Shown here: positions 40,083 through 51,799 of the stretch, piece after piece
Layout of the letters: every line of letters begins with the position of its first letter
Numbering within the stretch: position 1 is the first letter of the stretch
NCBI GenBank assembly: GCA_023213395.1
Contig: CM041465.1
Span: 191,649,741 to 191,713,740, forward strand
DNA length: 64,000 nt
DNA from: Cycas panzhihuaensis
Taxonomy: Eukaryota > Cycadophyta
Reading direction: 5' to 3'
Notes under the pieces: model-generated
What the model was told of the DNA's origin: nothing
The model's input: only the letters and a program-made list of their open reading frames with translations
The model's database searches: none
Translations under genes and position numbers: made by a program

Positions 40083-40094
40083 TGGTATCAGAGC
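40083..40094 (+). promoter_or_regulatory. Primer-binding site of TR-GAG2
   Basis: TGGTATCAGAGC, two bases after the LTR end, is the standard plant site pairing with the 3' end of initiator tRNA-Met, which primes minus-strand DNA synthesis. Confidence 0.85.
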
Positions 40095-41880
40095 AAGTTC
40101 ATGATCCATTGGAAAAGTTTTTCGAAAAAGCAAGAAGATTTTGAGGCAGATTTTCTCACAAGAAAATAATATCGATTATACTTATTTTCTGCAAAATTTT
40201 TCAGTAAATTTCTTCTAGTTTTTCATTAAGTTTTAATTTTTATTGAGCTATTTTCTAGTATAACAAATATACTTTAAATTTATGCAGATTTTTTGCTATA
40301 TTTCTAGATCTATGAAGGAGATCAACGTATTTCAGCAGCAAGTTATTTGTATTCAAGTTTTTTATCATATTTGGTATATATATATATATTTTTTAGATTT
40401 ATAATTTTTATCACATATTTGACAGTTTTCAAGTTTATTTGTCTATTTTATCTAATATTTTTCATAGATCTATAAAGGAGATCAGCTGTATATAAGATTC
40501 ATATAAGTTTTTTTAGATCTCTTATATATATTTTTAGATCTACTATATTTTACTATAGATCTACTTATTTCAATAAAATTTTCACCATTTTTTTTGGTAT
40601 ATTCATTTAGATCTGCAATATCTGGCTATAGATCTGCCATACTTATGTCAGATCTACAATATTTACATAAGTTTTTTTAGATCTACTGGTTTTTACTTCA
40701 GATTTGCTTATTTCAGGAAGTATTACAATATTTTCTAGTATAGTTATTTCATATATGCTATATTTCTTTTCAAAACTATATTTTTTCATTATATATTTTG
40801 ATTACATTTTCAAGTTTTTTATAGATCTATAATCTTTGGAACATATTCAGCTTTCTAAAAAAGTATATACTGCAGATCTATCTACTAGAAGCTTTTGAAG
40901 TCTATTTTTCATCTACAAATCAACTACATTACCAGATCTATAATTATTTGGGGCATATTCAACCTTCTGAAGAAGATATATAATAGATTTTACTACTACA
41001 AGTCTACTACAACTATGTTTTTCCAGGTTCTTCAGTTTCCTTTTTATATTTAAATATATATTTTTGATATATCTGTAAATTATTTAAAAATATTTTAGGT
41101 ACATATACATGCATCTTATTTGCTTGATATATCTCTATCAAATATTTGAAATCCTCTGTTTAATTTGTGCTCTATTGAATCAACATACAGATTTATAGAT
41201 ACTTTCTGATTTTTTTTTTTGTCAATATACTTAGATCTGCTAAATAATTTGGTAGCAGAACCTTACTCATAAATAAGAATTTCATTCTGTGAATAGCAAC
41301 AAACAAGCTACATATCATTCTATCCAAATGTCTATTTATTAGTTGCAAATACTAAGCAAAGCATTTAATCTTATATGACATGCATGCAATCTAGTGTTAT
41401 TACATGCACAACACAGTAGTATAATCAAATGCAATATGTGTTACCCCACGGCCATTTCTTAACCACAAAAGGAGAATATATAACCCCGCTGTAAATTATT
41501 ATGAAGAAAAGCATAACAGTAATAATAATAATAATACAGACATATTGAACCATACTGTTTACTCTCCTTCTTAAACAAAACCCACTATGGTATCTCGATG
41601 AGATTGAGAACAACCGAGTATACTTGAGTTCTTTGAAAAGACAAGGGCAAGGCAAGAGTTAAGGGATCTGTAGTCACGATCTGGTCTTTGCAGACAATCG
41701 ACAAGCTACTGCCTTAGTTCCTATCATAAATCCTTTCCATTCAACTCTTTCGGGGTCATTTAGATGCATGCACGTCAACAAGGCCTGACATGATAATAAA
41801 TTTTCCATAATCAATCACATGCATTCCCTTTGATTATTTGGTGCCTTCTCTGTCTCCGTGACAGACTCAATGCATTCTTC
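40095..41880 (+). other. Proximal leader of TR-GAG2 with AGATCT-rich region
   Basis: AT-rich and non-coding. From about 40,300 to 41,000 the word (T)AGATCTR recurs many times, including TAGATCTATGAAGGAGATCA and TAGATCTATAAAGGAGATCA about 150 bp apart. A related CATAGATCTGTGCAGGATCA occurs in the TR-GAG1 leader. The role is unknown. Confidence 0.5.
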
Positions 41881-41885
41881 CTTTA

Positions 41886-42406
41886 CCTCCACCATTACAA
41901 CCCGAATCACATGACCTAACATCTGAAGAATCACACTCATGATCACAGTCGACCAATTGCTGCTCGCCGAGGCTAATAAACTTTCCCATTTCCTAAAAAA
42001 ATTGCTCCTTCCAGTGCTCTCGTTATACTAAAAGCCCAACACGATCTGCACGCCCCTTGGTTTTTGATGGAAGTGACAGCTCTGCAGTCTCTCTAATCGA
42101 AGTCGTTGACCAGATCGTCAGTAGGGAGGATGGGGGCATCGTGAGCATAAGACCTGAGAAATGAAAGTGCCCTCAAACCCAGATACTGACGGTTGAATTC
42201 TTCTTCCGTCAAATCTGATAACTTTATGATGCCGTGGACGGTACTTGGATCAAAGGCTCGGTGCTCACGGCTTTGAGGGTTCCGTTTGAAGACAGAGAAA
42301 CGATGGGCATGCTCCTCCAACCCGTAGTAGGTCTTCCTGTATTTACGAATAAAGTGGGCAAAGTGTGCCTCTGCGTTCAACAAGCCATTTGAATGCTGTG
42401 AAATAG
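41886..42406 (-). pseudogene. RD19/cathepsin-F-like cysteine protease fragment, broken
   Basis: Papain-family (C1A) protease, known in plants as a vacuolar, drought-induced enzyme. On the minus strand: NGLLNAEAHFAHFIRKYRKT, EEHAHRFSVFKRN, HGIIKLSDLTEEEFNRQYLG (inhibitor propeptide I29), APILPTDDL, FD, a TAG at 42,095-42,093 where the family has Trp (TGG), [18 protein letters not shown] (catalytic Cys codon 42,041-42,039; the usual Gly before Ser-Cys is Arg), LEGA, then a frameshift near 41,980, then EQQLVDCDHECDSSD and SCDSGCNGG. It stops there, beside a possible splice donor (AG|GTAAAG). The catalytic His and Asn region is absent. Homology starts right after a TTTCACAG that could be a splice acceptor. 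So this is a genomic exon-like piece of about 170 codons out of about 360, lying antisense inside the leader of TR-GAG2. Confidence 0.85.
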
Positions 42407-44070
42407 CGATTTTATGTTTAACGTTTACCGCTATATTTTTGTTTATTTTCTTTTATTTTTAATATATATTTATATGTATTAATTCTTCATTTTTCTGTGG
42501 GCGATATAAATCTGCCCACCCGTTTGATAATCTGCTTGCAGTTTTGCTGGCTACGCGATCACAACGATGGCAGTTTTTTAAATTCAAATGTTTTTAATAT
42601 ATTTTTTAACATAAAGTTTTAAAAAAATCAAATTCTATTGTATAATTTTTTAAATCCAGGGTTTAAAGGGCTTAAGCCCCTTTCACTGTCAACCCCCGAT
42701 TCTATTCTACCTTTATATATGACCATAATTTATCATGAAAGGGGCTAACGAAAGTTTATAAACATTTCTTTTCTTTTTTATTTTTTTAATTTTTCACTTT
42801 ACATAGGGTTACTGGTAAATTTTTGCCATAACTTCTCATTGGCTTATCAGTTTCTGACGAAACCAGTTTTATTGCATCAGAAATTATCTATAGATCAATT
42901 TCAACTGGTCATATGACCAATTCATATTACTTTGACCCAGTTTGAGTCAATTTAAAGTCAATCGTTTATTTTTTAAACTTTTTTATAAAATCTTTTTTTG
43001 AACTGATTGTATTTTATTACCGGGTGACTATTTTCTACCCGGATTTATTTCATAGTGATCTATGTTTAATAAACTTTATTGCTAAGTATTTATTTTAATT
43101 TTTAGAATTTATTTTCATCATTATTTTAATTACCAAAATTGGCACTTTAGTGGTTTTAAACTTTTTTCTTAACATTTTACCATAAAAGTACTAGTTACTA
43201 TTTCTGCTATAACTTTTCTACTTGACATCCAAATTCAGTTCTGTCAGTTTCGTTGGGAAGCTGACTCAATTCTCTTCGATTTGATATAGTTTTTTATACA
43301 TTTTAATATAATTTTACTAATTTTTAAATCGCTCAAAATAGTAGTACTTTATTACTTTAAACCTACCATATTTATACATTTTTATATATAAATTTTTAAT
43401 TTTTTTCAATTTAAAGTATATTTAGCAATCTTATAAATGATATTTGATTATCTTATAGTATTTTACAAGCATGTTATTGGTACTTTTATATAATTTTGAG
43501 CCCCCTACTTCTGCTGTACCTCAAAACGATGCATGTATATTTGGTCATCCGAAATTTGACTTATAGGAATCCATTTTCAAAACGGTCAATTCTATTGGAT
43601 TCATATTTTGTTTATCTTCATGTTGGTAAAATTTCACCTTATTGTAATATCGTTTAATATACTTTTGAAGTTGTTAAACTTAAGCATTTGACATACCCCT
43701 ACATTTGAAAAAATCAAAAGGTTGAAAATTTTATTATTTTTTATCATCAAAGTTTATTTCAAATTTGCATACTTAAAGGATCTTTTATTACATTCAAACT
43801 TGCTTTTATATTCATTTTATTTCAAATTATATTTGAAAAGTATTTCAAAGTTTATTAAAAAAACATACTTATTGAACAGCCTTTTCTATCATTATTGAAA
43901 TGATTATTTCCTTATTGCATATATAAAAGTTCCATTCAATTGATTCATTTTTAAAAGACAATATATTTCTTTTGAAGAGGATATTTGGCATCATATAAGA
44001 CATTATTCATTTATTGAGTTTTTTTTGAATTGATAAAAATATTTTTTTATGTACTAAAAAATTATGTAAA
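42407..44070 (+). other. Distal leader of TR-GAG2
   Basis: AT-rich. From about 42,700 it is homologous to 24,100-22,700 (minus strand) of TR-GAG1, which defines the shared family leader. At about 42,500-42,590 the minus strand has a short hydrophobic frame (AIVVIA, stop, PAKLQADYQT) that could be a worn signal-peptide exon of the cathepsin-like gene, but this is weak. Confidence 0.5.
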
Positions 44071-44946
44071 ATGGCACAATTTCCTATTTTTGATGGTCAT
44101 AACTTTTCCTTATGGCACAAGACTATGCAAGACTATTTTATTGAATATGATCTTTAAAATATTTTCAATATGAATGTGATCTAAGTATTAATTTTTTTTT
44201 TTTAAAAGATAATGAAGTTTTAGGTTTATTATTTTATACTATGAATGATAATATTTTTTTAAAAGTTTATGAATTAACTACTTTTAAATCTGTTTGGGAT
44301 ATTTTAATTTCCACTTATGGGGGAGATACTCTCCTCATATTTGATGATATTTTTGTTGAGTGTGTGAGATAGGTGATAGAACAAGTGGATCATGATGACA
44401 AAATCAATGAAGATTCAGATCAAACGTGGGACCAACTTGTTACACAAGGATTTGATCATCCATTTGAGGGGGGCAATGAAAATGAATCATATGACATGAT
44501 GGATAATGAATCTGATATGGAATGAATCTGATATGGCAAAAAAAGAATCTTATGATATGATAGTTGTTGACAAAAAATAAATTACAAAAGATAAAGTTCA
44601 AATTTAAATTTTTCTTAATGTTTTAGTTGACAAAGTCAAAGTTACATCTATACATACATACTTGAATCAAGCATCATTTACTTACAGCTTTTTTGAATTA
44701 CTTCATGATACAAAGACATATGTTGCAAGAAGGTTGAAGTATGTTGATAAAGATCAAAATTTTAAAGTTTTTTTCAAGTACAAGTTCCATAAGTTCAAGG
44801 AAAAGATACACGTGTTCGTGATGACATTAAGGGGCAGAATATTGGAGTTAATCGTTATCACTCCACTCTCACCTTTTCAACTAAGATTGTACACCTCATC
44901 AACTTCAATTTACACATGTGATGCTCAACATGCCAAGGTAAGTTAA
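44071..44946 (+). pseudogene. gag: TR-GAG2 gag-like protein with conserved C-terminal tail
   Basis: It starts MAQFPIFDGHNFSLWHKTMQ, the copia gag N-terminus, and continues through KDNEVLGLLFYTMND and TFKSVWDILISTYGG. It then runs in the same frame through FVECVR, a charged tail (DHPFEGGNENESYDMM, ITKDKVQ) and FFELLHDTKTY, to KVFFKYKFHKFKEKIHVFVM just before the polypurine tract, then into the 3' LTR. A few stops interrupt it (for example a TAA after IEYDL). TR-GAG1 has the matching tail (KVFFKFKFHKFKEKTKIFVM). A gag fused to this tail, without pol, appears to be the family's own protein. Confidence 0.65.
44829..44839 (+). promoter_or_regulatory. Polypurine tract of TR-GAG2
   Basis: AAGGGGCAGAA directly abuts the 3' LTR. 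It is the counterpart of the AAAGGGGAGAA tract in TR-GAG1. Confidence 0.75.
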
Positions 44947-45288
44947 ACTAAGTTTAACTTTGATTTAAGTTAGTTTCATTTGAGTTAAGTTAACTTTATT
45001 CTATTATTATTTTGAATTTAGGGGTTGAGGAGTTTTCCTTCTCCTCTAAATTATAAATATTGAGGGGTGTGCAGCCCTGGTGTTTTAAGACACCACTTTT
45101 ATTTGAGAAATTTGTAATGCTCACTTTTCACAATGGATTGAATATACAATGGCTCTCATGTTTATGCTACATTGATGTATTGCAATATTAATCTATGTGA
45201 TTCTAGTTTATGTTATGCCCTATAGTCCTGCAATATTTTTTACTACATTTGGTATCAGAGAACTTGAAGCTATATTCTATTTCCTACA
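44840..45288 (+). repeat. 3' LTR of TR-GAG2
   Basis: It is about 449 bp, collinear with the 5' LTR. It starts TATTGGAGTTAATC (TG to TA) and ends TTTCCTACA, followed by the TATAC target duplication. It retains the internal primer-binding-like TTTGGTATCAGAG at 45,248-45,260. Confidence 0.9.
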
Positions 45289-45412
45289 TATACTAATTAT
45301 AGAATCCACCACAAACCAAAACACTCATTAATTTATAACTTGAATTTTCTCTTACTTGTTTTCCATAGTCCACATAGTTCCCACTAGCACATTTAGAGAG
45401 TTATGATCTAGC

Positions 45413-45712
45413 AGTTAGGTTTAGTGTATTATGATCCCATAATTAAGTTCAATATATATTGGTCTCACACTTAGGTTTAGTGCATTATGATCTCACAATT
45501 AAGATCAATATATATTGATTTCATAATTAGGTTTAATGCGTTTTAATCTCATAGTTAGATTAAGTACATTTTTATCTTATGATCAAGTTTAACACATTTT
45601 GATCACATAATTAGGTTAGGTTTAGTATATTATAATCTTACATTAATGTTTCATATATTCCGATTTCAGAGTTAGGCCCAATAATCAAGTTTAATGTAGT
45701 TTAATCTTAGGA
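45413..45712. repeat. Minisatellite, about 29/58-bp units
   Basis: Diverged head-to-tail units are built on TTAGGTTTAGTGCATTATGA followed by TCTCACAATTAAG and TCAATATATATTG. About ten half-units are readable. No coding potential. Confidence 0.7.
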
Positions 45713-47046
45713 TCATAACCTAGTAAAATGTACAACAAACTAAATAGTTAGACAAACGATGTTCTTAGACTCTCAAGGGACTAAACAATTGAGTATATGA
45801 TATATTATTCCTCTTGTGTAGATCATGCATACTTATTATATATATAAAAGCCTCACACTATGATTCAAACTAGTTAGGTCCTATTTGTAATGCCAACGAT
45901 CCACCCCAACCATATTACTATTTAATAATTAGATAACAATACACATTATTCATCCAACAATCTTTGTCATTTATTAATAGTCGATTAACAAACTATATTG
46001 ATCATATACTTACAGATTTAAAACTTGCTCTAATTTTCATAAGTAAAGTATTTTCTCATATCTTAAACACCAAATCCTCAATCTTTCATACACAACTAGT
46101 ACACATCCATGGTAAATAGTTACGACAATAACTCTTAATAATGGTTTTCATTATTGAATTTGATTTGATAATTTATACGCTGCTATCTCATTTTGAAATA
46201 AGTGCACACATTGGAATTCTTCACTCTTATTTTACAAATTAAAAATGTGGTTGGTTAAATATGAAAAAGAGTATAAAAGGCTATATAGGTATTATTTAGT
46301 ATAAGTTGTGTGCGAATGAACTCTTTTACTAATGTTATTTATTATTATTTTGTAATATAAAATATAAATATCCAAAACAATATAAAAAGAGTAAGAAATA
46401 AATATCTTTGAAATGAAAAAATTGCAATGTAAAAATCTCTTGGAATTGCTTCTTTATTATGTTATTGTCAACCATTGTTGCATTGGAGACTCCAACAATA
46501 GATTTATAAGGGACTTGTACACACTTAAACCTATAGTAATGGCATTATCTATCGATCTATCTACCTATTTATCTATATAGATATATAGACTACACAAAAT
46601 GCGTAGAAAGAGGAAGAAAGAAATAATTATTACCTCATTATGTATGCATATGCATAAAAAAAAAAAAACAAAGAACAAGGGAATCCCTATTATTGATATG
46701 TTAGGTACATAATTCAACATATGAGAAGACCCAAACTTGAGCTTTGATAGTGCAAAAGCACTACCAACAATTCATCAAACTCTCACCATCCAAATCCTGC
46801 TCTTGATTGTGCCCTTAATGCATAATAACATTTGATATATAGCCTACATAATAAGTTGAGCATTCCTAACTAATTTACATGGGTCCATATGTGTGTCATT
46901 GAATTACAAACTATTACTAACCAAAGTTGCAACAAATTGTTATATTCCTAATAGTCTGGTCTTTGTTAGTGATGACTTGTTGCTAGTTCTTAGATATTCC
47001 ACAATCTGTAGTAATCTAATGCTTCTTACAGTCAACATTGATTCTA

Positions 47047-47276
47047 AACTTTCCATATTTTGAATTTATATCAAGCTCTTCATGATATATATTAAACTTA
47101 AACTTTCAATAGAATACATTGATCTTTAGGGTTCCATAGTTTGCATTAATCCTAGGTTCTCCATAGTCTATGCTGATCTTGAACTTTCCATAACTTGCAT
47201 TGACCCTTAGTCTTCCATTGTTTGCATTGATCTTAAGCTTTCCATAGTCTACGTTAATCTTGAGCTCTCTTTACTC
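47047..47276. repeat. Minisatellite, about 30-bp units
   Basis: Diverged units of the form CTTTCCATAGTTTGCATTGA followed by TCTTGAG, about seven copies, head to tail. Confidence 0.7.
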
Positions 47277-49810
47277 TACACAACTCCTAATTGATATCTA
47301 TTATTCCTACTATTTACTTGACTAATCTAATTATGAAACTACTTAGTTTAATTAGTTTGTTATTTGTTATCGTGTCGATAGGCATTGACATCTTTAACAA
47401 ACTTCATCGAGGAGAATTTCTCCACTTCATGTAATGAGAGTAAATAGGGGAAAATAAATAAATAAATAAATCTATTTATTTATTTGGTACTAAGGTTTTT
47501 GGCACCTCGTGTTACTCCAATTCCTTCCCCATAATGCGCAAACCAAAACATCTGATATACATTTCTCCACACAATAGCAACAATGGGCATTACAACGTGT
47601 GCAATGTAAATAGATGACATTTCCAATGACCATAACCTAAAATTTGACTGCAATTATAAGGTCTACCTATCGACACCCCCAGACTGTAAAAGTCTGCTCT
47701 AGAAATTATAAACAATATTACATCCCACTGGTTAAAAGTGCAACTTGACCCACCCCACACTCACTACCATCAATTTATTAATTATAAATTTCATAAATCT
47801 GATTGATAAGTCATAATCTTGTTTACATAATTATGTTATGACAAAGGTGAGAACCTTATTTTGGACTAAAATCAAATAGATCACTCTTAGTTGAATAGCA
47901 CGTATATGGTATATGCATAAATGCACATATCTTAAAATTGAAAAATAATAATAGAGTAAAATGTTTGACAAAGTGGTGGAGAGTAGTCACTTTAACAAAG
48001 TTGTAAATGACTTATATCTTATAGGAGACTTTATAAGCTACAACCAAACATGATTTACATGTGAGCATGTGTGTACATGGCTTTATGAAACAAAGTTTAT
48101 ACTACTAATTAGTTTTATTTATTTGATGAGCTTCCTCACATTACAAGTAAGGCAAAAGTAATATCACACCTTGCAATGATGTATGCCATTATATAATTTT
48201 ATATGTAATAATTCCTTACACTTACCATAAATACACTATTATTTATAGTTAAAAATTAGCCAATTTAACGTCTCCACATTGGTTAGGCCTACCATAAAAT
48301 CCTATTAGCAATAGTTAAAAAGAATCAATTTTATCTTCCCAGAACTATGTAAAAACTAACTAGTTTTTAAGCCTGCAAAGCTTTAATATATAGAGAAGAA
48401 TTTCAATGAGTCTTTTCCCTTATTATGCTGATAAGCACTTCTAGGTAACTTTGGTCGTGACTCTTTACTCCGTCCCATTAAGGGGGAGTAAATAGGGAAA
48501 AAAAAAAGAAAATAATAATTGTAACAATGATTCCTCCTTTTTTGCTATCACCACAACTGTTTAACATATGAGTAGATTCCACCAGATAGTCATTTCCTCC
48601 TCCCCAACTTCACATATATGCTACTGCTATCACCATTATCACCGCCATTACCGCCTCTACTAGAACCTGCATTTCTTTTCAAACACAAAACTCTATGCAC
48701 TTAAGGGTGCCTATCAACACTTCCAAACTGTTATACAGTCAGTACTAGTTGATCCATAGTTCAAGTGATATGATTCTATTTTCTTGTACATGATAATTAT
48801 TCTATAGGTCAGACGCTGGAGCATGTTATTAAGTAGTACCTTCTGACGTAAAGAATGTTTTAAGTTTGACCCCTAGGGGGTTTATAGGGGTGAATGGAAT
48901 GAAAGAGTGACAAACTCTAATAAACCGATAACCAATTCCTTCTTCAAGGCTCTACATCTTAAAGAAAAAAGGTAATTATCCTATAACTTAATCAAATTCT
49001 ACTTTCAATACTTATTCAATTGTTAAAATAAAGCCATGAATTATGTAATAAAATGTGGAAAAAAACTCCTATTTAATAATGTTGAGACACGTATGCATGC
49101 TTGCAAATTAATAATTACCCCGTACTTATTTTAAAAATGTTGATTCAAATTTTACAATTTATGATTTGTTGGCAAAAATAAGCCAGTTATTTCCCAACTA
49201 CCGGAAATGGGTTCCTGGCAAGTCAACTCAAGTAAGTACATGTATATTTCTAACCTTTGCCTTTATTACTTCTATAGAAAGGTAAACAGAAGCATCATTT
49301 TTCTGCATGGTTGACTAACGCATTTGAGTGATCATCTTGCATTCATTGCTTGATTATATTGCTTGATACTCTTTCAACCTATGACGATCTGCGAGACATG
49401 CACCCCCATGGCATTCTACAACCCTCCTATGCACCTCCATGTCGTCTCAAGAATCACTCAGCCCGTGCGATCCGTTCACATCCTCTTTGCCACAGCGCAG
49501 TACTTAGTGCCTTACTAAGTATGATTGGTACATCCCTATGCCAGTTACCGGTTTGCTAGGAACCCTACCACTCTGGTACCCCATTCGGCTTAGGTCATCC
49601 TCTCCATATGACTATTCCCAACCACCTGGACAGAGGGCTAACCCCTCCTAAGACTGGGGTACCCTCCTTTAGGGCTCTCAGGCACCCTTTTCTTGTTATA
49701 TTTTGCATCTGTCACTGCACCATGGCAAATGTCGCGGTACCACGGTAAACTTTGCGGTACCGCGAAGTTTGTGGTGGGGCAACTGCATAAAACATTTTTT
49801 AAAAATCTAT

Positions 49811-49847
49811 TGTGGCAATTTTTGCTTTTTTGCAAAATTGCCACGTG
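49811..49847 (+). promoter_or_regulatory. U3 hairpin with G-box, element C
   Basis: TGTGGCAATTTTTGC and GCAAAATTGCCACGT can pair around a T-rich loop. The right arm contains CACGTG (49,842-49,847), the plant G-box bound by bZIP/bHLH factors. It lies about 60 bp upstream of the TATA box. Element D has the same structure; copy B has lost most of it. Confidence 0.5.
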
Positions 49848-49906
49848 GCTTAGACATCCCTCAACTCCTAGCTTTACCCTAATCGCCCATTCAAGTTAGA
49901 GTTAGG

Positions 49907-49913
49907 TATAAAG
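49907..49913 (+). promoter_or_regulatory. TATA box of element C 5' LTR
   Basis: TATAAAG in GGTATAAAGCCCAAAAG, identical to copy B, followed by a pyrimidine-rich tract. Confidence 0.6.
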
Positions 49914-51207
49914 CCCAAAAGAAGCTCATTTTCCATTTCTTCTTTCACCTACTCTCCTCTCTTCTCCTTCTTTAACAAGTAGTTTTTTATAGGAATGCCC
50001 TGCAACATCTGAGTTCCCTGTGCTCCAGCCTAAGATCCACCCTCTCAAACTTGGATCCGCGGTAGCAGGCTCACCAACAAGCTTCCTCAAGTAAGGATTC
50101 ACTCCAAGTTCTGCCTACACGCCCTTTCAACAAGTTTTAGCAAGTTTGTTTTCAAGTTTCAATGCTCTTCCAAGGATCTACCTGTAAGCACCATAGATCT
50201 GCCATTTTCTGTCAGTTTCTTAAGCAGACCTGTCTCTAATCTAGCCTAGCAAGTATTATCTCATGTTTGCTCTATTTTGTTCCTTTCAAACTTTCTTAAA
50301 AGAGGTTAGACCATTTGGAATATCTTTGTTTTCTCCAACTTTCCAGTACATACAGGGGGCAATCCCTTCGTTCCTTTCTTTCTGTCCACATCATCTTCCT
50401 GCCCTCTCCTGGTTGCTCCAAGGAGACTGCGGGGAGAGGACCTCAAAGAGTGAGAGAAAGGAGCCAAGGCGGGTTCTGTACCCAACTAGGCCTGCTCCTC
50501 AAGGGCAACCCCCTTCTCCTCTTTCCTCTCCTCCACTTGTGCCTTCCTTGTGATGCCAGGGAGCTTTTGGAAGTAGGCCAGCGCTGGATATCAGCATACG
50601 CAGCCCCTTGTTGCGCTATTTCCAGGCCTGAGCACCTTGCTTGGGCAGATTTTCCAGCCCCGAGTAGTGTCTCATATCCGCCTTAGGTCTTGGCTTGATT
50701 TAGGTTGTAAATTGCTGCATATGGCAACACTTGCAACATAAACGATATTTGCAAACCTCATGTTGTTTGTCTCTCTTATTATTTGTTGCCATTAAGCCAT
50801 CCCAACCTATTGTTTCCTGTGCTTAGAGGCAGCGTAGAGGTGCACTTGTTGGAGGCTCAGCCATTTCGAGGCTACCACATGCATCCCTTGTCTTGTATTG
50901 TTGGATTTGAGGAGATTTGGAGTTGTTCTCTAATTGAAAGTTCGCTTGACTTGAAGTGCTTTGACTTACAATATTCTTAGCATTTTACAGCTACATATAT
51001 ACATACATTTGCTTGGCACTCTTGTAGCCCCTTAGAAAAGGGGAGAAAGCTTTGTGATTGCAGATCTTCCATGTCATTCACGGAGAAGGACAAACCGCTA
51101 TAATCTGAGTACGTTTTTTTGCTTTCCCTTTCCTTGGTCATTTCAGCTTTTAGCATAGTTCCTTTTCCTTTGCCTTTTTTACTTTCTTCTTTTTGCTTCG
51201 GGGGAAG

Positions 51208-51213
51208 GTAAGG
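51208..51213 (+). promoter_or_regulatory. Conserved splice-donor motif in LTR (copy C)
   Basis: AAG|GTAAGG. The matching acceptor candidate is TTTTCTTCCAG ending at 52,444, about 110 bp before the gag start, giving a possible 1.24-kb leader intron. Confidence 0.4.
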
Positions 51214-51799
51214 AAACCCCTACGCTACTCGTGTATTAGGAGAAGAAAAAGATGAAGCGAGTGCAGTTCAAGATGACAACTTCGTTTCAGCCGCATCATT
51301 TTTTAGGTACGTCGCCTCCCTTTTGTATACCTTCTCTCTGCTTATCTTTTAGGTTTGTGTGTTTGCATGATAAGAACATTAAGGGAAAAGGATAAAAGGG
51401 AACCAATTTGTACCATCCATTTGCATATGCATACTAGCTTGTACTTTAAGAAAGAGTACAAGATAGGAGATATCCCCTTCTTCTTTCCATTTGATTGCAT
51501 ACAACCTACTAGGATTTGCATCCTTAGCATGCATCTTGTGTGTTAGATTGGTTTGCCTCTCTCGTCCCCTTTCCCTTTGTTTAAAGTGAAAAGAGAGCGA
51601 GGATTTATGTTAGAGAGAAAACGAGAGGAAACATATTTGTTGTCTTTCATACATATACCTCTTTTATCTCTTGTTTGTATACATAACTGACTAGGCACCA
51701 TCTCACTGTTGCACATAGAAGGTATACTCCTTCATACATAGGACGGTGGGAACTACTTCCACTATTGTCCTTTGCTCCCCTAAAACTCACTTTAGGTGA

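Larger units (their letters stand above)
39640..45288 (+). mobile_element. TR-GAG2: complete gag-only copia-type LTR element
   Basis: This 5,649-bp element is flanked by a perfect 5-bp target duplication TATAC (39,635-39,639 and 45,289-45,293). Order: 5' LTR 39,640-40,080, primer-binding site 40,083-40,094, about 4 kb leader, gag from 44,071, polypurine tract 44,829-44,839, 3' LTR 44,840-45,288. The leader carries an antisense cathepsin-F-like fragment. Protease, integrase and reverse transcriptase are absent. Same family as TR-GAG1 by LTR, gag, gag tail and distal leader. Confidence 0.85.
45294..49187. other. AT-rich DNA with minisatellites, no gene
   Basis: No coding sequence is recognised. 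It contains the minisatellites at 45,413 and 47,047, an (AATA)n run with its inverse at 47,451-47,485, and a CATTAAGGGGGAGTAAATAG polypurine-like tract at about 48,476 that may be a last trace of a copia element. Confidence 0.45.

Noticed and set aside
48470-48495. CATTAAGGGGGAGTAAATAG as a possible polypurine tract of another copia element
   Set aside because: No LTR pair or primer site could be found on either side; noted only as a possible trace.
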